Made by a program: the position numbers and the translations under genes. From contig NZ_JAGGOY010000028.1 of assembly GCF_018614095.1 (NCBI RefSeq), forward strand, positions 62,001 through 126,000: 64,000 bases of DNA, read 5' to 3'. Every line of letters starts with the position of its first letter. The first letter of the stretch is position 1. A model generated the notes under the pieces. The model worked only from the letters and a program-made list of their open reading frames with translations. It did no database searches and had not been told where the DNA came from. Positions 9,392 through 17,920 of this stretch are shown piece by piece. This DNA is from Streptomyces sp. ISL-87 (GTDB taxonomy: Bacteria; Actinomycetota; Actinomycetes; Streptomycetales; Streptomycetaceae).

Positions 9392-9701
9392 GGCATCATC
9401 CGCTTCGAGCTGGCGCCGCTGCGAGGCCGGGTCCAGGGCCGGATCAGGCGCTGCCGATGATGGGGCCCTGCAGCGGGATCGATGCCATGAACGGTAACGC
9501 TCACGCCGGACGGGTCATGGTGCTCGACCGACGGCACAGCTGACGCCTCACCCCGGCGACCGAGGGCCGGATGGGGGCGTAGGCTTCGAGCTCGGCGTTC
9601 ACGGTCACGACGGGCAATCCCTTCGGGCCCCCAGGGGTGCGTTGAGCGTCCCCGGATTGTTGAGGTTCTAGAAGGGTGTCAGTCGTGTTCCTCGACCTCA
9701 C
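9392..9701. other. Gap without a supported gene
   Basis: About 310 bases between the MFS gene and the P-loop gene. No coding sequence, repeat or clear hairpin stands out. Confidence 0.4.
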
Positions 9702-10415
9702 ATGTCTCGGCACCGGCCACCTATGAGCATGCCCATCGGCACCGGGCACGCAAGGGAGCGGCACGCCGACGCTCGGGCGGCCGTGAACCGGACGAAGCCG
9801 TCCGAGAGCCCGTGGGGGATCGTCGACCTTCGCGGTCATGCCGAGTCGGACATAAGCCTGTCCTACCCGCACGATGCTGTCGTCATCGTCGCCGGGCTTC
9901 CGGGCAGCGGGAAAAGCACCCTGTTGCACAGGTGGTCCCCGGCCGCCGCCATAGTCGACCCGCGTACCACCCGCACCGCCTGTGAGGCGCTGATGCCTTC
10001 CTGGCTTCCCTACGCCGTGTACCGGCCGTGGGCACGGCTGAGGCACATGCGCTGGATGCGAGCGGAAATGCGGCGCACGCGTCCGCTGCTCATCCATGAC
10101 TGCGGCAGCAGGGCCTGGATGCGCCGGTGGCTCGCCCACAACGCCCGTCGTGCCGCGCGGCCCCTGCACATGGTGGTAATCGACGTTGGCCCCCGAGAGG
10201 CACTGTCCGGCCAACACGCCCGCAGGCGGCTGACCTCGCGCCGCGTGTTCTCCACCCATCAACGGGGCTTGGCGAGAATGCTGTCCGGTCTCGAACAGGA
10301 CGGTCTGCCCACGAGCATGGGTCTGAGCTCCGTGGTCCTGCTCGACCGTGCCTCGCGAGAGCGCGCCACGCGGGTGCGATTCAGCCGCGGGCCCTCCAGC
10401 GCTGCCGGCAACTGA
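9702..10415 (+). CDS. P-loop kinase/ATPase-like protein
   Basis: This is a 237-residue soluble protein with a Walker A motif GLPGSGKSTLLHRW at about residues 68-80 and a basic central helix region (WARLRHMRWMRAEMRR). A hydrophobic strand before an aspartate (PLLIHDCGS) may be Walker B. The arrangement resembles small AAA/zeta-toxin-like or nucleoside-kinase-like P-loop proteins of actinomycetes. The substrate is unknown. The start is uncertain because no strong ribosome-binding site precedes ATG 9702. A truncated protein with a similar P-loop lies at 11075. Confidence 0.65.
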   Translation: MSRHRPPMSMPIGTGHARERHADARAAVNRTKPSESPWGIVDLRGHAESDISLSYPHDAVVIVAGLPGSGKSTLLHRWSPAAAIVDPRTTRTACEALMPSWLPYAVYRPWARLRHMRWMRAEMRRTRPLLIHDCGSRAWMRRWLAHNARRAARPLHMVVIDVGPREALSGQHARRRLTSRRVFSTHQRGLARMLSGLEQDGLPTSMGLSSVVLLDRASRERATRVRFSRGPSSAAGN

Positions 10416-10536
10416 CGTACCACGTAGGTGTGGTGGGACCGGCAGCCCCGCTACCGCGTCGTGGCTGCCGGACCGGCAGGAGATCCGGGTGCGGCCCGTG
10501 TCCGGGACCTGCATGCGGACCGCATACGTGCCAGCA

Positions 10537-10573
10537 GGGGTAGGGGCGTACAAGGGCTACTCATCCCTACCCC
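10537..10573. terminator. Hairpin between convergent genes
   Basis: GGGGTAGGG (10537-10545) pairs with CCCTACCCC (10565-10573) across a 19-base loop. It sits between the 3' ends of the plus-strand P-loop gene and the minus-strand small membrane protein gene, as expected for a bidirectional terminator. Confidence 0.5.
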
Positions 10574-10631
10574 CAACTGTGCGCACGGAGCTCCGTCCAG
10601 ACCTTCCAGCGAGGCCTGCCCGTACTGGTGG

Positions 10632-10982
10632 CTACGCCTGCTCGCCGCGCCGCGAAGAGCGGCGGATCGCGAAGGTGATCGCGACGACGACCAGGAGAAC
10701 GATCAGGAGGAAGACGATGACAGCGGCGAAGCCAAACTTCTTGAAGAAGCCACCCTTTTTCTTCTTCTTCTCGCCCTTCTTCTTCGAATCAGAGACGGCG
10801 TTCGCGGCCGCGAGCGGGCGAGTGTCCGTGACCGGCGCCGCCACGCTGAGAGATCCGGCCTGAGCCGCCGCGCCGACTGCATGGGTGCTGACGGTTGTTG
10901 CCTGCGCAGTCGTCTGGGGGCCCATGAGCAGACCCGCCAGCACGAGAGCCGAGACGGCTCCCACTATTCTGCCTGTCTTCAT
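10632..10982 (-). CDS. Small secreted/membrane protein with lysine-rich linker
   Basis: This is a 116-residue protein starting at ATG 10982 with AGGAGAAGG upstream. It has a clear signal peptide (KTGRIVGAVSALVLAGLLMG, cleavage near AQA). A short alanine-rich extracellular stretch follows, then a very basic block (KKKGEKKKKKGGFFKKFG), a single transmembrane helix (AAVIVFLLIVLLVVVAITFA) and a short Arg-rich tail. The polybasic stretch lies on the N-terminal side of the helix. I do not recognise a family and no enzymatic motif is visible. Confidence 0.7.
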   Translation of the reverse strand: MKTGRIVGAVSALVLAGLLMGPQTTAQATTVSTHAVGAAAQAGSLSVAAPVTDTRPLAAANAVSDSKKKGEKKKKKGGFFKKFGFAAVIVFLLIVLLVVVAITFAIRRSSRRGEQA

Positions 10983-11074
10983 TCCTTCTCCTGTCGTCAA
11001 TGGTCTGGCGGAGCGCTTCGCGACCGACCAGATCCTGTTGGACCGTACCCCCGGATACCCCGCGGAGGCTTCGC

Positions 11075-11232
11075 CGACCCCTCGTGCTGTTCGGCGGCCC
11101 GCCCGGCGTAGGTAAGACCATGTCGACTGTCGCACTCGCCCGGTACCGCCCAAACTTCCTGGTCAGCACCCGCGAGGAGGTCCTCACCGCGGGCGACTAC
11201 CCCGGCGGCCCGCTGTACGCGCGCTACCGTGG
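11075..11232 (+). pseudogene. Truncated P-loop ATPase fragment
   Basis: The frame RPLVLFGGPPGVGKTMSTVA followed by YRPNFLVSTREEVLTAGDYP is the start of a P-loop kinase-like domain with an intact Walker A. After about 50 residues it ends abruptly at the 3' end of the opposite MerR gene. No good start codon precedes it. It is most simply a broken copy of a kinase-like gene. Confidence 0.5.
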
Positions 11233-11904
11233 CGCTGCGGGCTCAGCGCCGTCGCCCGTGATGCGGCGCCGGACCTGATCCTCCTGGGCGAGACGCCGCA
11301 GCAGCTCGAACACCGGCGCGCAGATCGCGAAGACGATGACCGCCCGCTCGGCCAGGGCCACCGGGTCGTCGAGGCCGGCCGCGCGCTCCAGGTCCAGCCG
11401 GGCCACCGACTCGGCCAGCCTCGCGTAGGCGGCGAGCTCGCCCGGGGCGTACTCCGCGTCCAGCCGCCGTAGTTCCTTCAGGGCCGCCGTCAGCCCCTTT
11501 ACATGCGGTGAGGTGCCGGGCGCCTGCCAGTCCAGGGCCGCGAGCAACTCCGCCACCTCGGCCCCAGCAGCCGCGTCGGCCGCGTCGGCCTCGGCCTCCT
11601 CCTCGGGGCCCGCGGCGCGCTGGGCCGCCACCGGCACCGGAAGGGCGTAGCTGACAGCTCCGAGGGCGCCCTCGGAGCTGTCGGCCTGGTCGACGGCCCC
11701 GAGCACGTCACGGGTGGCGGCGATGGACAGGCCGCCGAGCGTGGTCAGCGCCTTGATCAGCCGCAGCCGCTCCGCGTGCTCCTCCCCGTACTCGGCCAGG
11801 GTCGCGGCGGTCGCCCGCCCTGCGGGCAACAGACCCTGCCGCCGGAAGTACTTGATGCTGGCGACCGGCACGCCGGTCCGCCGGCTGAGCTCCGAGATCT
11901 TCAT
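11224..11904 (-). CDS. MerR-family transcriptional regulator
   Basis: This is a 226-residue regulator. The N-terminal MerR winged helix is clear (MKISELSRRTGVPVASIKYF, QGLLPAGRATAATLAEYG). A long Ala/Glu-rich region and a helical C-terminal effector part follow (about residues 90-215). It lacks a metal-binding cysteine pattern, so a drug or small-molecule inducer is more likely than a metal. It is divergent from the ABC-2-like membrane protein at 12043. The intergenic region carries three TATCCAG-type half sites, which are good candidates for its operator. Confidence 0.88.
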   Translation of the reverse strand: MKISELSRRTGVPVASIKYFRRQGLLPAGRATAATLAEYGEEHAERLRLIKALTTLGGLSIAATRDVLGAVDQADSSEGALGAVSYALPVPVAAQRAAGPEEEAEADAADAAAGAEVAELLAALDWQAPGTSPHVKGLTAALKELRRLDAEYAPGELAAYARLAESVARLDLERAAGLDDPVALAERAVIVFAICAPVFELLRRLAQEDQVRRRITGDGAEPAAPR

Positions 11905-11976
11905 ACGGCTTCCCTGCTGGTCATGCGGTCAGGTATCCGTCATCGGCGATTGGACACCACAACAAGATACTGCCAC

Positions 11977-12010
11977 TATCCAGTAGTAGCTGGATACCTT
12001 CAGTATCCAG
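11977..12010. promoter_or_regulatory. Three TATCCAG/CTGGATA half sites, probable MerR operator
   Basis: TATCCAG (11977-11983), CTGGATA (11990-11996) and TATCCAG (12004-12010) form two overlapping inverted repeats with spacers of 6 and 7 bases. They lie between divergent MerR and membrane-protein genes, about 33 bp upstream of ATG 12043. MerR proteins bind dyads in the promoter of the genes they control. Confidence 0.6.
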
Positions 12011-12042
12011 TCAAGGAACGCAGCCGCCGCACCGGAGAATCG

Positions 12043-13398
12043 ATGCCTCACCCCACGCCCCCCTCCGTGCTCCGCCGACCCCAGCTGTGGATCGGAACCG
12101 GACTCATCGCCGCAGTGGTCTCGATGCTGTTCGCCCTGCTCTACGTCGGTGGCAACGTCAACCCCAGGGGCAACCTGCGCGACCTGCCCGTGGCCCTGGT
12201 CAACACCGACAGCGGCGCCGACGTCAACGGCCGCCGCGTCAACCTGGGCGAGCAGGTCGTCTCGGGCATCCAGAAGGCCGCCAAGGGCGCCAAGAGCATC
12301 GACTGGCAGATCGTCAGCCGCGAGGAGGCCGACAAGCGGCTGGGCCGGGGCAAGGTCTTCGGCGCCCTCGTCATCCCCAAGGACTTCACCACCACGGTGA
12401 ACGGGCTCGCCGCCCCGCAGCCCGCACCCCAGGGCAAGGCCGCCCCGCCGACCCTGACCGTGCTGACCAACCAGGCCGCCGGCAGCATCGGCTCCTCCAT
12501 GTCCTCCCAGGCCGCCCAGAAGGCCGCCCACGCCGCATCCGCCCAGCTCGGCCAGGAACTCCTGAAGCGGGCCGACGCCCAGAAGACCCCGCTCCCGCCG
12601 GCCGCCCAGCTCAAGCTGGCCGACCCGGTGACCGTGAACGTCGCCGACGGCCACCCCGTCGGATCCCGCAGCGCCATGGGTCTGAGCGCCTTCTACTACG
12701 CGCTGGTCCTGGTCGTCTGCGGCATGCTCGGCGCCAACGTGGTCAACTCCCAGGTCGATACCGCGCTCGGCTACCTGCACACCGACTTCGGCCCCTTCCG
12801 CAAGCGCGAACCCGTCCAGCACACCAGCCGCGTACGCACCCTGGCCATCGGCATGGCGCTCATGCTCGGCCTGTCACTGGTCATGGGTACCCTGGTCGAG
12901 GTCGCCACGGTCGGCATCCTCGACATGGATGCCTCTCACCTCGGCCTGCTGTGGCTCTACTCGGTCGCCACCATCGCGGTCGTCGGCATCGGGAGCCTGG
13001 CCCTGTTCGCCGCATTCGGCACCCCCGGCATGCTGCTGGCCACCATCGTCTTCGTCGCGATGGCCGTCCCCTCCTCCGGCGCCACCGTGCCCGTTCAGGC
13101 GCTGCCCGGGTTCTTCCGCGCCCTGGCCGAGTTCGAGCCGCTTCGGCAGATCACCGAGGGCCTGCGCTCCCTGCTCTACTACGGAGCCCAGGCCGACGCG
13201 GGCCTGACCCGGGCGTGGGCCTCGATGGGTGTCGCCCTCGTCGCCGCGCTGGTCTTCGGCTTCGCCGTCACCCGCCTCTACGACCGCCGGGGGCTGCACC
13301 GCATCCCACGGCCCGATACCGAGACCGGGACCGCGGCCCCCGCCGAGACCCCTGAGCCCCCCGCGTCTCCGGAGGCCGCAGCGCCCGCCACGGCCTGA
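12043..13398 (+). CDS. YhgE/Pip-like ABC-2-type membrane protein (DUF3533/SNG1 type)
   Basis: This is a 451-residue membrane protein. One N-terminal TM segment (about residues 15-37) is followed by a large extracytoplasmic domain containing DLPVALVNTDSGADVNGRRV and FGALVIPKDFTTTVNG. Five to six C-terminal TM segments (from about residue 220 to 430) come next, with a Pro/Ala-rich tail. This is the YhgE/Pip or SNG1-like architecture linked to drug or envelope-stress resistance. The start ATG 12043 has GGAG upstream. It is divergent from a MerR regulator, and a strong hairpin follows the stop. Confidence 0.82.
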   Translation: MPHPTPPSVLRRPQLWIGTGLIAAVVSMLFALLYVGGNVNPRGNLRDLPVALVNTDSGADVNGRRVNLGEQVVSGIQKAAKGAKSIDWQIVSREEADKRLGRGKVFGALVIPKDFTTTVNGLAAPQPAPQGKAAPPTLTVLTNQAAGSIGSSMSSQAAQKAAHAASAQLGQELLKRADAQKTPLPPAAQLKLADPVTVNVADGHPVGSRSAMGLSAFYYALVLVVCGMLGANVVNSQVDTALGYLHTDFGPFRKREPVQHTSRVRTLAIGMALMLGLSLVMGTLVEVATVGILDMDASHLGLLWLYSVATIAVVGIGSLALFAAFGTPGMLLATIVFVAMAVPSSGATVPVQALPGFFRALAEFEPLRQITEGLRSLLYYGAQADAGLTRAWASMGVALVAALVFGFAVTRLYDRRGLHRIPRPDTETGTAAPAETPEPPASPEAAAPATA

Positions 13399-13423
13399 GA
13401 CGGCCGCCACGCCCGGATGCTGA

Positions 13424-13476
13424 ACGGACCGCGGTCCCCGTATCCCCTTCACGGGGCGACGGGGACCGCGGTCCGT
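13424..13476 (+). terminator. Strong hairpin after the YhgE-like gene
   Basis: An 18-bp perfect inverted repeat (13424-13441 and 13459-13476, loop of 17) lies 26 bases after the stop and is followed by TTT. It should terminate the plus-strand transcript. Confidence 0.8.
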
Positions 13477-13524
13477 TTCCCCTTCAGCTTCCCCTTCAGC
13501 TTCCCCTTCAGCTTCCCCTCCAGC
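13477..13524 (+). repeat. Four tandem 12-bp repeats TTCCCCTTCAGC
   Basis: The unit TTCCCCTTCAGC occurs three times exactly and a fourth time with one change (TTCCCCTCCAGC). The array starts at the foot of the preceding terminator hairpin and is non-coding. It looks like slippage-prone DNA. Confidence 0.85.
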
Positions 13525-13592
13525 GCCGCGCCGGGCGGGGCCGCGCAGATGGCGCGGTACGGTCGCCACGGGCTCGGCGCGCAGGGGAGCTG

Positions 13593-14177
13593 TCAGTGCC
13601 CGCCGCTGAAGTTCCACGCTTCGATGTCGCGGTAGTGGATCGGTCCCGGGCCACGGCCGACGTTGCTGCCGACCAAGTGCAGGCGTTCGGCGTGCCATCG
13701 GCGACCGCTGAACGCAGCGAGTTCGGTGGCCGCTTTCACCACGCTGGAGGGATCGTCGCGGCGGGATCGGGCCAGCGTCAGATGGGGGCGCAGCGGCCGC
13801 TCCTCAAAGGGGACACCGCATTCCTTGACCACGCGGCGGACCTCGGCGGTGAGCAGGTGCAGCCCTTCGAGGTCCCCCTCGATCCCGGTCCACAGCACCC
13901 GCTCGTCGAAGTGCCCGCCGCCGCGCAGTGCCAGCTGGAGGGGCCGGCGTGTTGCCACGAGATCCGCGAGCGGCGGCCGAAGGAGTGGAACGGTTGCCAC
14001 GGGGAGCTCGCCGAGGAACGCCAGGGTGATGTGCCAGTCCTCGATGCGGTTCCACCGCATGCGCGGGTACGCGTCATAGGCGGGCCGCAGCGCCGGCGCC
14101 AGCTCTTCCTTCGCGTCGTCGGGCGGGGCAAGCGCTATGAACACGCGGATGGTCGAGGCCTGAATCTGTTCGTTCAC
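13593..14177 (-). CDS. thpR: RNA 2',3'-cyclic phosphodiesterase (2H family)
   Basis: This is a 194-residue 2H phosphoesterase of the ThpR/LigT type. It hydrolyses RNA 2',3'-cyclic phosphodiester ends to 2'-phosphomonoesters. Both His-box motifs are present: HITLAFLG (about residues 50-57) and HLTLAR (about 133-138). The N-terminal strand RVFIALAPPDDAKEEL is typical. The GTG start at 14177 is chosen from the position of the conserved N-terminus. The gene stands alone, with a decayed glycosyltransferase fragment upstream. Confidence 0.88.
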   Translation of the reverse strand: MNEQIQASTIRVFIALAPPDDAKEELAPALRPAYDAYPRMRWNRIEDWHITLAFLGELPVATVPLLRPPLADLVATRRPLQLALRGGGHFDERVLWTGIEGDLEGLHLLTAEVRRVVKECGVPFEERPLRPHLTLARSRRDDPSSVVKAATELAAFSGRRWHAERLHLVGSNVGRGPGPIHYRDIEAWNFSGGH

Positions 14178-14352
14178 GAAGGCCTTAGTACACCACCGGT
14201 TGCCGGGACGGTTACAGGCCCCACCTGCATGCGCGCCAGGCGCCCCGGCTGCGTCGGCCGAGCTCACGCTCGCGGTCGGCCGCCAGATCTTTCCGCCGCC
14301 GGGCCGGGGCGGGAAGGCCGTCGTCCGCTGACGCGCCGGCCCGGGTGGTCGT

Positions 14353-14500
14353 CGTCGTGGCTGTCGATCAGGGCCAGGCCGGCCCAGCCGCGGGAGACGA
14401 GTACGCGGCGGCCCTGCGCGCGGGCCGCCGCCTCCCCGTCCACCCGGGCGACGTCCCGCGAGGCACGCATCGGCAGGCTGCCGAAGCCCAGCTGGGCGTT
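14353..14500 (-). pseudogene. Glycosyltransferase (GT-B, UGT-like) fragment
   Basis: A minus-strand frame reads LGFGSLPMRASRDVARVD followed by RRVLVSRGWAGLALIDSHDD. This resembles the donor-binding region of UDP-glucosyltransferases (VGFGSM...GRRLLVSRGWAGL). It has neither the N-terminal domain nor the rest of the C-terminal domain. It is therefore a remnant squeezed between thpR and helR. Confidence 0.45.
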
Positions 14501-14513
14501 CCTCCGGCCGACG

Positions 14514-16679
14514 TCAGGAGCTCGTGAGGATGACGAGCTGCTGGGTCGCACGGGTCATCGCGACATAGCGGTCGACCGCTCCTTCGACGCCCTTGCCGAA
14601 CTCCTCGGGGTCGATGAGGACGACCAGGTCGAACTCGAGCCCCTTCGACAGCTCCGGGGTCAGCGACCGGACGCGGGACGTCGCCCGGAATCCGCCAACT
14701 CCGGTGTCACCAGTGCTGATGACGCAGGCGATCCCGTCGTCATGTGAGGCGAGCCAGGTGTCGAGGACCGAGCTCAGATCCGACGCGGATCCGTGTACGA
14801 CGGGGACGCCGCTGCTGCGGATGGAAGTCGGCACGTTGGCGTCCGGGAGCACGGCCCGGATGACCGGCTCGGCTTCCGCCATGACCTCTTCCGGGGTCCG
14901 GTAGTTGATGCTCAGGGAGGCCAGGTTGATCCGGTCGAGCCCGATCCGCTCGAGCCGTTCCTGCCAGGACTCCGCGAACCCGTCCCTCGCCTGGGCGCGA
15001 TCCCCGACGATGGTGAAGCTCCGGGACGGACACCGGAGCAGCAGCATCTGCCACTCCGCGTCGGTGAGTTCCTGAGCCTCGTCCACGACGATGTGGGCGA
15101 ACGGGCCGGCGAGCCGGTCCGGGTCGGCGCTGGGCAAAGCGGTCCCGTCGATCAGGCTGTCCTGCAGGTCCTGCCCGCGCAGCATCGTCACCGCACCCTC
15201 GCCATCGTCATCGGCCTTGAGCAGGTCGTCGATGACGTCGGCCATGCGCGCGCGTTCGGCGGCGACAGCGGCGTTGTGCCGACGCTTTCGTCGTGCGGCC
15301 TCCGGGTCGCCGAGCCGCTGCCGTGCTGCGTCCAGGAGCGGCAGGTCGGACACCGTCCAGGCCTGAGCGTCCTTCCGCTGCAGCTTCGAGACGTCATCGC
15401 GGCTGAGCCAGGGAGCGCACATCCGTAGGTAGGCGGGTACCGACCACAGGTCTCCGACGAGGTCGGCGGCTTCGAGCATCGGCCACGCGCGGTTGAGGGT
15501 CGTGAGCAGATCCGTGTTCTGCCGCAGCGATCGTCGGAACAGCTCAGGCGGGACGTCGTCCCCGCCGTTCTTGTCCAGCAGGATCGTGACCAGCTCCTCC
15601 CAGATCTGTTCGCGCGCTTCGTTGTGCGGAGTACCTGGTTCTGCCGCTTCGAACGCCTCGGCCCAATCGTCGGCGCTCAGCCAGATGTCGTCCCAGTGGG
15701 TCGATACCGTCATTCCTTCGGTGGGTGGCTCCTCGTAGAACCTGACGGCCGTCTCGACCGCCTTCACCATGTCCGCCGACGACTTCAGCAGGGCCACGCC
15801 CCGGTCGGTCTCGATCGCCGCTGTGGCTCCCTCGGCAACGAGGTCCCGCAGGATGCAGGTCTGCACCCCCTCCTCTCCGAGGCTGGGGAGGACGTCGGCG
15901 ACGTAGGCCAGGTAGGGCCGGTGCGGACCCACGAACAGCACGCCGCCCCGACGGTGACCCAGGCGAGGATCGGAGTAGAGGAGGTGGGCGGAGCGGTGCA
16001 GAGCGACGACGGTCTTTCCCGTACCCGGACCGCCGTCGACGACGAGAGCGCCGCGGGACCCCGCGCGGATGATGGCGTCCTGGTCGGCCTGGATGGTGCC
16101 GAGTACGTCTCGCATCCGGGACGACCGGTTGCTGCCCAGACTGGCGATGAAAGCGGACTGGTCGTCGAGCGCGGCGTGCCCTTCAAACCCGTCCGCGGTG
16201 AATACCTCGTCCCAGTAGTCGCTGATCCGGCCACGCGTCCAACGATATCTGCGGCGGCTTGCCAGACCCATCGGGTTGGCGTGGGTTGCGGCGAAGAACG
16301 GCTCGGCCGCGGGGGAGCGCCAGTCGATCAGCAGCCGACGGCCCGCGCCGTCGGTGAGGCCAAGTCGTCCGATGTACACGGGCTCGGGGTTGTCCGCGCT
16401 GACGATGCGTCCCAGGCACAGGTCCAAACCGAAGCGACTCAGGGCGCGCAGGCGAGCGGTCAGCCGGTGGATCTCCACGTCCCGGTCCATGGCCTCCCGG
16501 CCTTTGCCGCCGGGCGCCTTGCGCAAGTTGTCGAGCCGGTCGGACAGTTCGGCGATCGACTGCTCAAGGCTCTCCGCGATGGCCGCGAAGTGCTGCTCGT
16601 CGCCCGCGATCAGCGTCGGGTCGGCCTTGGAGGAGAGGCGGTCTGGAAGGTCGAACGCCTCAGTGGTCAGGAGGTTCAT
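14514..16679 (-). CDS. helR: HelR-type RNA polymerase-recycling helicase
   Basis: This is a 721-residue superfamily 1 (UvrD-like) ATPase of the HelD/HelR class. The order is an N-terminal coiled region (about residues 25-85), Walker A GGPGTGKT at 216-223, a long helical insertion (about 280-470), Walker B near VVDEAQELTDAEW, and the C-terminal helicase motifs YRTPEEV, SKGLEFDLVV and YVAMTRATQQ. Proteins of this class bind RNA polymerase and remove it from DNA; HelR relatives displace rifamycin-bound polymerase and give intrinsic rifamycin tolerance. An exact rifamycin-associated element lies about 220 bp upstream. It is transcribed alone. Other HelD-type functions cannot be excluded. Confidence 0.9.
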   Translation of the reverse strand: MNLLTTEAFDLPDRLSSKADPTLIAGDEQHFAAIAESLEQSIAELSDRLDNLRKAPGGKGREAMDRDVEIHRLTARLRALSRFGLDLCLGRIVSADNPEPVYIGRLGLTDGAGRRLLIDWRSPAAEPFFAATHANPMGLASRRRYRWTRGRISDYWDEVFTADGFEGHAALDDQSAFIASLGSNRSSRMRDVLGTIQADQDAIIRAGSRGALVVDGGPGTGKTVVALHRSAHLLYSDPRLGHRRGGVLFVGPHRPYLAYVADVLPSLGEEGVQTCILRDLVAEGATAAIETDRGVALLKSSADMVKAVETAVRFYEEPPTEGMTVSTHWDDIWLSADDWAEAFEAAEPGTPHNEAREQIWEELVTILLDKNGGDDVPPELFRRSLRQNTDLLTTLNRAWPMLEAADLVGDLWSVPAYLRMCAPWLSRDDVSKLQRKDAQAWTVSDLPLLDAARQRLGDPEAARRKRRHNAAVAAERARMADVIDDLLKADDDGEGAVTMLRGQDLQDSLIDGTALPSADPDRLAGPFAHIVVDEAQELTDAEWQMLLLRCPSRSFTIVGDRAQARDGFAESWQERLERIGLDRINLASLSINYRTPEEVMAEAEPVIRAVLPDANVPTSIRSSGVPVVHGSASDLSSVLDTWLASHDDGIACVISTGDTGVGGFRATSRVRSLTPELSKGLEFDLVVLIDPEEFGKGVEGAVDRYVAMTRATQQLVILTSS

Positions 16680-16902
16680 GTCATCGGCTCCCTTCTGGCA
16701 TGGCTCCGGCGCAGTCCGGCGGCGTACACACCGTCGGCGTACACACCCGCACCTCGGCGCCCGGTGCCCACAACCGCAGGGGAGGTTCCACCACCGGCGT
16801 GATGTCACCGCACCACCCATAGACCGACCACAACAAACGCACTTGGTGAATCTCCCATTTCTGCAGGTTCTGGGCCTAGGCCTGCGATTTTGCGGCATGC
16901 CC

Positions 16903-16922
16903 GGGGCCTTGCCGCAAGCCCC
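16903..16922 (-). promoter_or_regulatory. Rifamycin-associated element (RAE) upstream of helR
   Basis: The 20 bases GGGGCCTTGCCGCAAGCCCC are, on the minus strand, identical to the RAE inverted-repeat element that marks rifamycin-inducible genes in actinomycetes. It is oriented toward helR (start 16679). Confidence 0.88.
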
Positions 16923-17337
16923 CCGGTGCGCTATAAGTTGAGAGTGGCAAGGGATGGGTACTCTCCCTTGTGTCCATCGTCCGCTTGGACGGACACCCTC
17001 CTCGCGAAGCCGCGGCACGCGGCGTACGGCGGTACCGCCGGCCCAGGAGGATCTCCCATGCGCCGCAGGAACTCGGCCCCGGCTCGGGCCTGACCTGCTG
17101 GCGACGCCTGGCCGAGCCGAGTGCACCGAGGCTGGAGTGACCGCGGTGGCGCCGTGCCCGCCATGCAGCAGCGACAGCACACCGATCGCCCCCCTCCGGA
17201 TCCGGGCCGGCCCTGGCCTGCCCCGCGGCAAGTTGTGCTTCGGCCACGTCGCCGGCGGCGACAGCACGCACCTTCGACCCGGCTTTGAGGATCTGGCGGA
17301 GTGCTTCTCCACCCTGGCACCGCCGTCGCACTCGGCC
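16923..17337. other. Gap upstream of the RAE without a supported gene
   Basis: This GC-rich stretch gives long spurious frames on both strands but no recognisable protein. A 12-bp direct repeat GGCGTACACACC occurs nearby in the helR leader, at 16721-16732 and 16736-16747. Confidence 0.4.
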
Positions 17338-17610
17338 GTGTCCTCGGTGGATCCCTGGCGCTGGGAACGGGCGTGCACGCGACTGGTCACCGTGGTGGCT
17401 GACCGCACCCAGGCCGAGAGCGGCTGGTACAGCCACTGCAAGCATGTCCTCGAATGGTTCCTCGCCTACAACGGCATCGAGGAGGAACGAGCCCGGGAGA
17501 TCGTGGAGAGCGCGGTCGGCGGCCGGTTCGGCAGCTGGATCGAACCGGACGTCGCCGTGGTCGACGTGGTGAGCTCGCGGTTCGCCCGGACCGTGGGCGG
17601 AAACCGATGA
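17338..17610 (+). CDS. Small hypothetical protein
   Basis: From GTG 17338 the frame gives a 90-residue, mostly helical, soluble protein (DPWRWERACTRLVTVVADRT, VLEWFLAYNGIEEERAREIV, GGRFGSWIEPDVAVVDVV). The composition is protein-like, unlike the upstream part of the same frame. I recognise no family. The start is uncertain, and it could be the remaining piece of a longer gene. Confidence 0.4.
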   Translation: MSSVDPWRWERACTRLVTVVADRTQAESGWYSHCKHVLEWFLAYNGIEEERAREIVESAVGGRFGSWIEPDVAVVDVVSSRFARTVGGNR

Positions 17611-17870
17611 CCCCCGGGCCCGACCACCAGAAGGACGCCCTCGCTGGTGCAACCGCTGCAGGCCACCCGCTGGGCCGATGACACCGAGGGCGCAACCGAC
17701 TTGGCGGTGCTGCTCGGAATCCTGATCACCGCAGCAGAGCGCCGCCTGTCCATCGGGAGGCAGCCCTCCGGCGGATGCGGTCACTGGTGGCACAGGCTGT
17801 CCGTCGCTGACTGATTGCTGTCGACCGGAAACGCAGACGGACGGGATTGATTCCCACCTGCGAAGGCCCG

Positions 17871-17918
17871 TGGCCGGACTGTCAGTGGGACCGTTGGCCG
17901 GATTGTCAGTGGGGCCGT
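17871..17918 (+). repeat. 24-bp tandem duplication before the DUF1963 gene
   Basis: Two adjacent 24-bp copies, 17871-17894 and 17895-17918, differ at only two positions. The second ends 3 bases before ATG 17921, so the duplication lies in the leader or promoter and may alter spacing or operator number. Confidence 0.85.
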
Positions 17919-17920
17919 GC

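Noticed and set aside
14514..17441. Extending helR upstream to 17441
   Set aside because: The HelR N-terminus is complete from ATG 16679; the upstream part is Arg/Gly-rich shadow sequence and would run over the RAE.
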